7,993 bases of DNA from Chloroflexota bacterium. Lineage in GTDB: Bacteria > Chloroflexota > Dehalococcoidia > GIF9 > UBA5629. Location of the stretch: positions 1 through 7,993 of the forward strand of contig JAPLHL010000057.1 of the NCBI GenBank assembly GCA_026389655.1, read 5' to 3'. The position numbers and the translations under genes were made by a program. A model generated the notes under the pieces. It did not search any database, was not told the DNA's origin, and saw only the letters and a program-made list of their open reading frames with translations. Positions 1-4,718 of this stretch are shown piece after piece. The number at the start of each line of letters is the position of its first letter. Within the stretch, counting starts at the first letter, position 1.

Positions 1-336
1 TACAGGTCCCCCGATCCTGCCTGCAACCCCTACCTGGTTTTCAGCGTTATGCTGGCAGCCGGACTGGAAGTAATTGAAAAAGGGTATGAGCCCCCTGCAC
101 CGGTAGAAGAGAACGTCTATGAGATGTCGGAAAAAGATAGAAAGCGCCGTGATATCAAGACCCTGCCGGGTAGTCTTGAAGAAGCCATAGCCCTCACTGA
201 AAAAAGCGCACTGGTTAAGAAAGCTCTGGGCGACCATCTTTTCAACGCGTTTATACAGAACAAGAAAGTGGAATATAATCAATACCGGATACAGGTCACA
301 GAATACGAGATTAAGAAATACCTGCCCATCCTGTAA
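1..336 (+). CDS. glnA: Glutamine synthetase type I, C-terminal part (5' end outside window)
   Basis: Glutamine synthetase makes glutamine from glutamate, ammonia and ATP in the cytoplasm. The open frame runs in from the left edge, and 111 codons are visible, starting with Y-R-S-P-D-P-A-C-N-P-Y-L, the conserved substrate-site strand near the C-terminus of type I enzymes. Next come a helix around MLAAGLEVIEKGY, the family segment PVEENVYEM, the segment TLPGSLEEA, and the typical end RIQVTEYEIKKYL. The adenylylation loop of GSI-beta enzymes (NLYDLPPE) is absent; NVYEMSEKDR stands there instead, so this looks like the GSI-alpha type, which is controlled by feedback and not by adenylylation. An internal ATG at 49 is not the start, because homology continues upstream of it. 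A strong hairpin lies 27 bases after the stop, followed by pdxT. Identification is secure; the family subtype is inferred from the fragment only. Confidence 0.93.
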   Translation, partial: YRSPDPACNPYLVFSVMLAAGLEVIEKGYEPPAPVEENVYEMSEKDRKRRDIKTLPGSLEEAIALTEKSALVKKALGDHLFNAFIQNKKVEYNQYRIQVTEYEIKKYLPIL

Positions 337-363
337 CTGACGAAGTCCAGTTGATATTTTACA

Positions 364-403
364 GTTTGCTCCGCCTTTTACAGGGGTGAAGGGTGGAGCA
401 AAT
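364..403 (+). terminator. Strong hairpin after glnA, possible terminator without T-tract
   Basis: Bases 365-379 pair with 388-402. The outer eight pairs are perfect (TTTGCTCC with GGAGCAAA), the inner part includes three G-T pairs, and the loop is eight bases (380-387). It is too long and well paired to be chance in 147 intergenic bases. No T-run follows on either strand, so an intrinsic terminator is not certain. It may end or stabilise the glnA transcript, or act as a processing signal before pdxT. Confidence 0.45.
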
Positions 404-456
404 GAATTTAGCAGTCAGACCGTAAAATCTATGGCATTCACAGGTGACGGTTTAGC

Positions 457-474
457 TATAATGCATGTAGAGGA
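457..474 (+). promoter_or_regulatory. Probable pdxT -10 box and Shine-Dalgarno
   Basis: A perfect TATAAT lies at 457-462. No good -35 box sits at 16-18 bases upstream; TTCACA at 437-442 is too close. Transcription would begin near 469, immediately before AGAGGA (469-474), whose last base is nine bases before the pdxT ATG at 484. The -10 box suggests pdxT can be transcribed apart from glnA, with a very short leader. The ribosome site is convincing; the promoter is moderate. Confidence 0.45.
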
Positions 475-483
475 TAATTTCTT

Positions 484-1065
484 ATGATCATAGGCATTTT
501 GGCCCTCCAGGGCGATTTCATCGAGCATATCCATATGCTGGAAAAGCTGGGCGTAAAAACCGCTGAAATCAGGAAACCCGGAGAGTTGGACCAGGTCCAG
601 GGGCTGATCATCCCGGGCGGTGAAAGCACAACCATGATGAAACTGATGCACAGCTTCGGTTTGATCGACCCTATCAAGCAGTTTGCCGCCGGGAAATTGC
701 CGGTTTGGGGAACATGTGCGGGCTTGATCTGCATTGCCAGTAACGTCCATAATCCCGATTCCACCCCGATGGAAACGCTGGGACTGATGAACATAACCGT
801 TACACGAAATGCATTCGGCAGACAAGTTGACAGCTTCGAGACCACGCTACAAATTGCGGAGCTCCAGGACGGCCCGTTCCCGGGCGTATTTATACGCGCT
901 CCCTATATCGAGAAGGCCGGAAAAGGAGTGGAAGTCCTTGCCGCCCTGCCGGACGGAAGGATAGTGGCCGCCAGGCAGGGTAACCTGCTGGCGACTTCCT
1001 TTCACCCGGAGTTGACCTCTGATTCCAGGTTACACCGCTACTTCAGCGAACTCATCCCGGTGTAG
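484..1065 (+). CDS. pdxT: Pyridoxal 5'-phosphate synthase glutaminase subunit PdxT
   Basis: PdxT hydrolyses glutamine and passes ammonia to PdxS, which builds pyridoxal phosphate from ribose-5-phosphate and glyceraldehyde-3-phosphate (the DXP-independent B6 route). The product is 193 residues, normal for the family. Class I amidotransferase triad signatures are intact: G-G-E-S-T at 45-49 (oxyanion region), nucleophile Cys78 in GTCAG, and His174/Glu176 in SFHPELT. The family-specific segment R-N-x-F-G-R-Q is at 108-114. The ATG at 484 is preceded by AGAGGA at good spacing and gives the usual MIIGILALQGDF N-terminus. No pdxS is visible nearby, so the synthase partner must be encoded elsewhere. 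It ends six bases from the stop of the convergent ctp gene, leaving no room for a terminator between them. Confidence 0.97.
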   Translation: MIIGILALQGDFIEHIHMLEKLGVKTAEIRKPGELDQVQGLIIPGGESTTMMKLMHSFGLIDPIKQFAAGKLPVWGTCAGLICIASNVHNPDSTPMETLGLMNITVTRNAFGRQVDSFETTLQIAELQDGPFPGVFIRAPYIEKAGKGVEVLAALPDGRIVAARQGNLLATSFHPELTSDSRLHRYFSELIPV

Positions 1066-1071
1066 TTTTCT

Positions 1072-2289
1072 CTACTTGGCCGCAGCGGTGGCCGGAGCAG
1101 GAGCAGGCGGGGCCACAACAGGCTGGCCTGCAATCATGTTGTTCACATAGCCTTCGGCCCATTTGGTCAAATTATCTCCTAATAAATCCGTCGGATAGTC
1201 AGGAGTTAAACCCTTTTTGCTTATTAATGTGCCATTGGGCGTATAGTAATGTGCGGTTGTTATTTTGATGGCTGACCCATCGTCGAGTTTGACAATGTTC
1301 TGAACGCTTGCCTTCCCGAAGCTCTTGATGCCCGCCAGCTTTGACCGCTCGTTATCCTGTAATGCACCCGCCACGATTTCGCTGGCACTGGCGCTGCCGC
1401 CATTAATGAGCACGATAAGCGGCAAGTCCGTGGCCATACCACCCGATTTTACCTTCTGGACAGACTCGGTCCCATTTTTATCAATGACTTTTACTACTAT
1501 TCCCCTGATAAGGAACTGGCTGGCTATATCAACGGCCTGTGTCAGGATGCCGCCGGGGTTGTCCCTGAGATCGAGTATTATACCTTTGGCCCCGTTGGCT
1601 TTCGCCTTGTTTAATGCGGTCTTGAAGTCATCAGTTGTCGGCAGGATGAACTGCTGGATCTTGATGTAGGCCACCTGGCCACGCATCTCGGATTTAACCG
1701 AGTCCATCTTTATCTCACCCCTGGTGATGATAACATCAAAAGGTTCCTTCGTTCCTTCACGGCCAATGGAAAGAGTCACCTTGGTACCCGAGTCGCCGCG
1801 TATCTTACTTGATGCTACGTCGGAGTTCATGCCTTCGGTTGACGTACCGTCTATTTTCAAAATGATATCGCCCGTTTTCAGCCCTGCTTTCTCGGCCGGC
1901 GAATCCGACATAGGCGCAACAATAACAATATAATTGTTCTTTTTCTCTATGGTGGCGCCAATTCCCTGAAACACACCGGTGAGCTGAATCATGGTCGATT
2001 GATACTCTTGAGGTGTGTAGTAATCGGTATAAGGATCGCCTACCGCCTCCACCATACCCCTGACCGCGCCCTGAGAAATCTTCTTAGGATCAAGCTCTTT
2101 CGAGTCGACGTAATACTCCTGGAGCTTCTGCCAGGCCTGACTCTCAATCTGGAAATCAGACGGCAGATTCTGGAGCGTCTTCTGATCTGCCTCGCTGGGG
2201 ATGAACTTGGAATCACAGCCAATCATCGGCAGGCTGGTGGTAAGCACCACCAGCGTCATTACAATACTAAGGATAAAGGTCTTCTTCAT
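1072..2289 (-). CDS. ctp: Carboxyl-terminal processing protease (S41 family), probable lipoprotein
   Basis: This is an S41 serine protease acting outside the cytoplasmic membrane, where such enzymes trim or degrade proteins from their C-terminus. It has 405 residues. Positively charged MKK plus a hydrophobic stretch lead to M-I-G-C25, a plausible if not perfect lipobox, so it is probably membrane-anchored by lipid. An N-terminal helical segment (to about 100) includes DPYTDYYTP; a PDZ domain spans about 103-190 (the GIGATIE binding loop and SPAEKAGLKTGD are visible); the catalytic core follows. DLRDNPGG is at 240-247. The nucleophile is Ser301 in GGSASASE and the general base Lys326 in FGKASVQ; the 25-residue distance matches the Ser-Lys dyad spacing in Prc and D1 protease. 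The C-terminus is a Pro/Ala-rich tail (about 392-405). The start has GGAG 11 bases upstream. It was probably next to rnpB before the toxin-antitoxin block entered. Confidence 0.95.
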   Translation of the reverse strand: MKKTFILSIVMTLVVLTTSLPMIGCDSKFIPSEADQKTLQNLPSDFQIESQAWQKLQEYYVDSKELDPKKISQGAVRGMVEAVGDPYTDYYTPQEYQSTMIQLTGVFQGIGATIEKKNNYIVIVAPMSDSPAEKAGLKTGDIILKIDGTSTEGMNSDVASSKIRGDSGTKVTLSIGREGTKEPFDVIITRGEIKMDSVKSEMRGQVAYIKIQQFILPTTDDFKTALNKAKANGAKGIILDLRDNPGGILTQAVDIASQFLIRGIVVKVIDKNGTESVQKVKSGGMATDLPLIVLINGGSASASEIVAGALQDNERSKLAGIKSFGKASVQNIVKLDDGSAIKITTAHYYTPNGTLISKKGLTPDYPTDLLGDNLTKWAEGYVNNMIAGQPVVAPPAPAPATAAAK

Positions 2290-2307
2290 TTTATTAATAT
2301 CTCCGGT

Positions 2308-2336
2308 GCAGTCTATTACCGCTATACGGTAACTGC
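2308..2336 (-). promoter_or_regulatory. Bulged hairpin in the ctp leader
   Basis: TTACCG (2316-2321) and CGGTAA (2327-2332) form a perfect 6-bp stem around a five-base loop. The flanking GCAG (2308-2311) and CTGC (2333-2336) extend it past a four-base bulge. If the TATAAT at 2344-2349 drives ctp, this hairpin sits at the extreme 5' end of the message, just upstream of the Shine-Dalgarno. A stabilising or regulatory role is possible. It could instead be the old end signal of rnpB, though no T-run follows. Confidence 0.35.
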
Positions 2337-2343
2337 TCTATTA

Positions 2344-2349
2344 TTATAT
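2344..2349 (-). promoter_or_regulatory. Possible ctp -10 box
   Basis: A perfect TATAAT reads leftward on the - strand, about 55 bases before the ctp start and directly beyond the stranded rnpB 3'-end fragment. No acceptable -35 box is visible at 16-18 bases; that position falls inside the rnpB-derived repeat. The region is AT-rich, so a chance match is possible. Confidence 0.3.
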
Positions 2350-2350
2350 T

Positions 2351-2385
2351 GCCAAACAGGCCTGTAAGCCGAATTCTGTGCCTCC
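2351..2385 (-). repeat. Stranded copy of the rnpB 3' end (att-like direct repeat, left)
   Basis: This stretch repeats the 3' end of the RNase P RNA gene found at 3577-3610. A 21-base core (2365-2385 and 3590-3610, offset 1225) is identical. The outer part, GCCAAACAGG against GCCAAGCAGG, has one mismatch, followed by one extra base and one more mismatch. It covers the 3' strand of helix P1 and the universally conserved ACAGAATTCGGCTTA segment in the RNA sense (- strand). Homology stops in the middle of the last 3' hairpin, so it cannot be a working rnpB by itself. The layout is that of a displaced 3' end left after integration into an RNA gene. Confidence 0.9.
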
Positions 2386-2522
2386 ATAATAGCACGCTGC
2401 GTCTTTTCTAACCAAATGGTTATAGGGAATGATCTATATGGTTTTTGTGATGTGCGTATATGACTGAAAAAATAGGTAATCTTGATACATTATTTATAAT
2501 ATATACGGATACTAACCGGGTA
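2386..2522. other. AT-rich non-coding left arm of the cassette block
   Basis: No credible gene is present. It contains a 14-base perfect palindrome, TAACCAAATGGTTA (2409-2422), which could be a protein-binding site, and a very AT-rich run around 2491-2505 holding a TATAAT that lacks a -35 box at useful spacing. Base composition is visibly more AT-rich than the flanking housekeeping genes. Confidence 0.5.
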
Positions 2523-2551
2523 TTGACAAAATCTGGTAGATGATTTAAAGT
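2523..2551 (+). promoter_or_regulatory. Promoter of the toxin-antitoxin operon
   Basis: A perfect -35 box TTGACA (2523-2528) is separated by 17 bases from TAAAGT (2546-2551), which matches the -10 consensus at four of six positions. The expected start is near 2558, just upstream of the operator motifs and about 58 bases before the antitoxin ATG. Confidence 0.6.
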
Positions 2552-2564
2552 ATCACAATGGATT

Positions 2565-2606
2565 TATACACAATTGTGTACACTTCTATGTACAGTATTC
2601 TGTAGG
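2565..2606 (+). promoter_or_regulatory. YefM/YoeB-type operator: TGTACA motifs every 12 bp
   Basis: Exact TGTACA occurs at 2577-2582 and 2589-2594. The same 12-base register holds TATACA at 2565-2570 (five of six) and TGTAGG at 2601-2606 (four of six, overlapping the Shine-Dalgarno). A 14-base perfect palindrome, TACACAATTGTGTA (2567-2580), covers the first two. From established work on the E. coli yefM-yoeB operator, YefM binds palindromes with TGTACA cores 12 bp apart; the match in core and spacing supports autorepression of the operon by the antitoxin or the complex. The outer two motifs are weaker and may be chance. Confidence 0.65.
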
Positions 2607-2615
2607 AGCATTATT

Positions 2616-3065
2616 ATGGTTACCACACCGTTTTCTGACAATATTGTGAACCCTAGCGAACTTAGAAAGAATCAGGCGCATTGGCTCGGCATGGCTGCAG
2701 CATCACCAATCACTGTTACCTATGGTAATTATAAGCTGGCCATTCTGAACAGAGAAAAGATTGCCAATTTATATAGGGAAAATTATTACCTTGAATTGGG
2801 CATGAAACTATGCATCAGCATACGCGTAGCGGGCGCAGGTGAACCGCTGCCCTGGATGAAACACCTAAATGCCAAAGAGAAAATCGAATTTACTAATGAG
2901 CTTGTTGAAGGCATTTCGGAAGCCACCGTAACGAATAACTGGTATAAGGTAGACACGATACTAGGCGATTGGAAGGCCACTGCGGAAACTTTGGGCAATC
3001 CAGAGGCGATGAGAGCCCTCACGGCAAAGCGCCGTCCCAAATCTGAAATTATCCCGTTGAGATAG
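2616..3065 (+). CDS. Phd/YefM-family antitoxin with long C-terminal extension
   Basis: This is probably the DNA-binding antitoxin of a type II toxin-antitoxin pair; such proteins neutralise the toxin and repress the operon. The ATG at 2616 is chosen because TAGGAG (2603-2608) lies at proper spacing; an in-frame ATG at 2574 falls inside the operator palindrome. Of 149 residues, about 10-52 fit the Phd/YefM fold: N-P-S-E-L-R-K-N-Q (helix), SPITVTYGNYKLAIL (two strands), then a helix NREKIANLY. Family members are commonly 80-95 residues. Here an extension of about 90 residues follows (WMKHLNAKEKIEF, TILGDWKATAETLG, then a basic KRRPKSE end) that I do not recognise; it may hold the toxin-binding part. 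The stop codon abuts the toxin start with no gap, suggesting translational coupling. Strand and context point to acquisition with the cassette. Confidence 0.7.
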   Translation: MVTTPFSDNIVNPSELRKNQAHWLGMAAASPITVTYGNYKLAILNREKIANLYRENYYLELGMKLCISIRVAGAGEPLPWMKHLNAKEKIEFTNELVEGISEATVTNNWYKVDTILGDWKATAETLGNPEAMRALTAKRRPKSEIIPLR

Positions 3066-3338
3066 ATGCCCAAATATCAAATCTTTTTTAGTAATCATAA
3101 AGCCGAGAAAGACTGGCACTCTCTTGAAGCACAAATGCCAGATAAAATGGATGAACTCAAGAGTTTTCTGCAGGAGAATCCAAACAACCGATCAAAAGTT
3201 CCCGGCAAAGTAAAGAAATTGAGGGGCAGACTCAAAAGGCTCTTACAGTACGACATAACAGATAGTTACCGTATATGGTATCAAGTGGACTCAAGCGATA
3301 AAGCTGTGTATGTCGAATATATAGGACCTCACCCATAG
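3066..3338 (+). CDS. RelE/ParE-superfamily toxin
   Basis: This is probably the toxin of the pair, likely a ribosome-dependent mRNA interferase of the RelE/YoeB kind, though ParE-like gyrase toxins share the fold. It has 90 residues, normal for the family: two N-terminal helices (AEKDWHSLEAQMPDKMDELKSFLQ), a basic middle (KVKKLRGRLKRL), then strands YDITDSYRIWYQV and KAVYVEYIGPHP. By alignment to YoeB in memory, Arg69 in SYRIWYQV corresponds to Arg65 and His89 in the final GPHP to His83; the Glu46 position appears to be Lys50. The start codon immediately follows the antitoxin stop (TAGATG), so translation is probably coupled. No terminator is seen after it; the decayed rnpB-like motif follows at 3361. 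The superfamily call is firm, the exact subfamily and target are not. Confidence 0.8.
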   Translation: MPKYQIFFSNHKAEKDWHSLEAQMPDKMDELKSFLQENPNNRSKVPGKVKKLRGRLKRLLQYDITDSYRIWYQVDSSDKAVYVEYIGPHP

Positions 3339-3360
3339 GCTTCTGCAGACTAGCGCAGGG

Positions 3361-3375
3361 GACTTCTGTGCCTAC
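3361..3375 (-). repeat. Decayed third copy of the rnpB 3'-end motif
   Basis: GACTTCTGTGCCTAC matches GAATTCTGTGCCTCC of the other two copies at 13 of 15 bases, in the same orientation. GCAGG, also present in the right copy, precedes it at 3355-3359, but with one intervening base instead of nine. It lies between the toxin gene and the small ORF and could be an old internal junction of two cassettes. Being short and imperfect, it may still be chance. Confidence 0.4.
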
Positions 3376-3404
3376 TTGACAGCATTCTTTGTTTTTGATG
3401 GAAT
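3376..3404 (+). promoter_or_regulatory. Promoter of the small basic ORF
   Basis: A perfect TTGACA (3376-3381) and TGGAAT (3399-3404, four of six) are 17 bases apart. Transcription would begin at about 3411, four bases before the ATG at 3415, giving a nearly leaderless message. The same TTG at 3376 could be read as an in-frame start codon, but its role as part of a -35 box is more likely. Confidence 0.5.
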
Positions 3405-3414
3405 ATCAGCCATT

Positions 3415-3573
3415 ATGAGAGGCGGAAAACGACCAGGTGCTGGTGCTCCAAAAGGAAATATTAATCGTATGGTGCACGGTCGTCGCAGCAAGCTACTTAA
3501 ACGTATTGTAGATATGCTCAAAGATAGAGAAAAATGCAAGAAGCTTGCTGAATTTGTGTCTCAGAACGGTTAA
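3415..3573 (+). CDS. Small basic protein, unknown function, GGKRPGAGAPKG N-terminus
   Basis: I do not recognise a function. From the ATG at 3415 the product is 52 residues and strongly basic, with R-G-G-K-R-P-G-A-G-A-P-K-G-N-x-N and then HGRRSK at the front and a helical, charged second half (LLKRIVDMLKDREKCKKLAEFV). A similar Gly/Pro/Arg-rich front followed by a HG motif is familiar from small phage- or mobile-element-linked proteins, including N-termini of some terminase small subunits, which fits nucleic-acid binding. There is no clear Shine-Dalgarno; a promoter ends just before the ATG. The stop codon lies three bases from the 3' end of rnpB, which runs convergently. It could be a truncated terminase-like fragment, a recombination accessory factor, or a cargo gene; none of these can be chosen from the sequence. 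Confidence 0.5.
   Translation: MRGGKRPGAGAPKGNINRMVHGRRSKLLKRIVDMLKDREKCKKLAEFVSQNG
3530..3548 (-). terminator. Possible rnpB terminator inside the small ORF
   Basis: On the - strand, GCAAG-CTT-CTTGC (3548 down to 3536) forms a 5-bp stem with a three-base loop, followed by A and five T (3535-3530). It lies about 30 bases beyond the rnpB 3' end and antisense to the small ORF. The stem is short, so efficiency is doubtful. Confidence 0.35.
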
Positions 3574-3936
3574 AGTGCCAAGCAGGCTATAAGCCGAATT
3601 CTGTGCCTCCGGCAAAGCCGGAGCGGTGGCCATCCATCTAGCCCCGATGTTACCACCGGAGTCATGCGACCAACCCGGGGTCAGCCCAGGCGTGCTATGT
3701 CCCCCTATTAGGTCTTGCTCCGGGTGGGGTTTGCACGGCCGGCCGGTCACCCGGCCGCCGGTGAGCTCTTGCCTCACCATTTCACCCTTACTCTCTTATA
3801 ACGGAGAGCGGTATGTTTCTGTTGCACTTTCCGTGGGGTCACCCCCCCTGGGCGTTACCCAGCACCCTGCCTGGTGGAGTTCGGACTTTCCTCTGCGATC
3901 TTAAAGACCACAGCGGCCACCCGTCCTGCTTGGCTT
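3574..3936 (-). ncRNA. rnpB: RNase P RNA, bacterial type A
   Basis: This is the catalytic RNA of ribonuclease P, which removes the 5' leader from precursor tRNAs. On the - strand the conserved segments occur in order: GAGGAAAGTCC (3893-3883), AGTGCAACAGAAA (3828-3816), the GGAGCAAGACC region near 3720, a TAGATGGATGGCCACC segment near 3640, and ACAGAATTCGGCTTATAG (3604-3587). Helix P1 closes the molecule: GCCAAGCAGG (3934-3925) pairs perfectly with CCTGCTTGGC (3586-3577). The length of about 360 and the region layout fit type A. A promoter just upstream predicts a start near 3934-3936. It follows the zinc-ribbon gene on the same strand. Its 3' end serves as one boundary of the cassette block and is duplicated at 2351-2385. 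Ends are accurate to a few bases. Confidence 0.97.
3577..3610 (-). repeat. Right copy of the rnpB 3'-end direct repeat (att-like)
   Basis: This is the functional 3' end of rnpB and also the right boundary of the cassette block. It shares a 21-base identical core (3590-3610) with the left copy at 2365-2385 and nine of ten bases of the P1 strand. Because it completes an intact RNA, it would be the replacement end brought by, or regenerated upon, integration. Confidence 0.88.
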
Positions 3937-3940
3937 GTTT

Positions 3941-3969
3941 ACTCTACAACTTGTGAGATTAGCGGTCAA
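3941..3969 (-). promoter_or_regulatory. rnpB promoter
   Basis: On the - strand TTGACC (3969-3964, five of six) is followed after exactly 17 bases by TAGAGT (3946-3941, four of six). The start would fall at about 3936-3934, precisely where helix P1 begins. It lies between the zinc-ribbon stop codon and the RNA, so rnpB has its own promoter and need not depend on read-through. Confidence 0.75.
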
Positions 3970-3974
3970 ATGTG

Positions 3975-4670
3975 CTAACTAAGATACAGCATACGGCCGC
4001 AGTTACTGCAGGTAACGATGGATATGCCTTTTACACGCTGAAGCTCGCTGATCGAGAGCGACACCCTGCATCCGAGACACCTGCCCTGCTCAACCCTGAC
4101 TACTGCCTGACCTTTCCTGCTCTTGATATTCTCATAGGCAGTGAGAGTTTCCTTGTCAACCGCAGCCAATATCTCCTGCCGTTTTTTCTCCAACCCTGCC
4201 AACTCCTCTTTGAGTTGATCAGCCTGCCCTGTCAGAGTCACTTTCCGGCTTTGCCAGTCTGTTTCCGCCGTTTTATATATTTCTTGCAGCTTCTTAATCT
4301 CCGTTTTGGCTGCGTCTATTTTTTCCATCAATTCCAGCAGTACGTCGTCCTTCCCGGAAAGATTGCCCTTGAACATACCGGCTTCCTGCTCGTATCCTAC
4401 CAGCTCCTTGGGATTCTTGATCTTTCCGCCATACAGTTTATCGTTGATCTGCTGGAGAGCAGCCCTGACGCCTTCGGCTTCCGCATCCAGGTCTTTATAC
4501 TGTTTCTCACGCTCTTTCTGAGCGTCCCTGGCAGTATCATGATTTGCTTTAGCCAGTTCATAAGCTTCATCATGATTTATACGAAGATTTATTCCTTCGA
4601 GTTCCTTGCTTTTGGCCTGAATTGAAAGATCAACCTGCTGCAGTTCGTAGATACGTTTAGAGGAACTCAT
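3975..4670 (-). CDS. Coiled-coil protein with C-terminal C4 zinc ribbon (COG1579 type)
   Basis: The molecular role is not established; family members are described as possible nucleic-acid-binding or scaffold proteins. From the ATG at 4670 the product has 231 residues. A long coiled coil fills about 5-175, broken near the middle by the family signature KLYGGKIKNPKEL (about 78-90). A C4 zinc ribbon ends the protein: Cys198/Cys201 (GRCLGC) and Cys221/Cys224 (VTCSNC). A TTG three codons upstream (4679) is an alternative start; neither has a clear Shine-Dalgarno. It lies 48 bases downstream of the metallo-hydrolase-fold gene on the same strand and directly upstream of the rnpB promoter. Similar zinc-ribbon genes occur next to rnpB in some other bacteria, as I recall. 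The family assignment is sure, the function is not. Confidence 0.9.
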   Translation of the reverse strand: MSSSKRIYELQQVDLSIQAKSKELEGINLRINHDEAYELAKANHDTARDAQKEREKQYKDLDAEAEGVRAALQQINDKLYGGKIKNPKELVGYEQEAGMFKGNLSGKDDVLLELMEKIDAAKTEIKKLQEIYKTAETDWQSRKVTLTGQADQLKEELAGLEKKRQEILAAVDKETLTAYENIKSRKGQAVVRVEQGRCLGCRVSLSISELQRVKGISIVTCSNCGRMLYLS

Positions 4671-4718
4671 AGAAGGCAATTCTACGACAGGCTAATTTAT
4701 ATGTCAAAGCGCCCGGGC

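Larger units (their letters stand above)
2351..3610. mobile_element. Putative integrated cassette block at the 3' end of rnpB, flanked by direct repeats
   Basis: Two copies of the rnpB 3' end bound about 1.2 kb carrying an antitoxin gene, a toxin gene and a small basic ORF, all on the + strand, in a region where every other gene from ctp to the right edge is on the - strand. The block lies just downstream of the RNA gene's 3' end, the intact gene is kept at one boundary, and a fragment is stranded at the other. Site-specific integration into tRNA and tmRNA genes leaves the same pattern. No integrase, transposase or terminal inverted repeat was seen, so the block is either a remnant, a cassette moved in trans, or the product of a different recombination. 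Mobility is inference; the repeats are directly visible. Confidence 0.65.

Noticed and set aside
2351..2385. A second functional RNase P RNA gene
   Set aside because: Only the last 34-35 bases are present; none of the conserved 5' or central segments lie nearby.
2482..2500. TTGATA plus TATAAT as a promoter in the left arm
   Set aside because: The spacing is only seven bases, far too short for a sigma-70 promoter; TTGACA at 2523 is much better placed.
2574..2615. Upstream ATG giving a 163-residue antitoxin
   Set aside because: It lies inside the perfect palindrome and TGTACA motifs and lacks a ribosome site, whereas the ATG at 2616 has TAGGAG at good spacing and gives a family-like N-terminus.
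3376..3414. TTG start giving a 65-residue small ORF
   Set aside because: The TTG is the beginning of a TTGACA -35 box, and the extra residues (FFVFDGISAI) do not resemble the basic rest of the protein.
3493..3904. Open frames on both strands across rnpB
   Set aside because: They overlap a structured RNA gene with all its conserved segments and have no protein-like composition or ribosome site.
3974..4625. Long + strand open frame opposite the zinc-ribbon gene
   Set aside because: It is a shadow of the coiled-coil gene; the - strand product has clear family signatures and a zinc ribbon.
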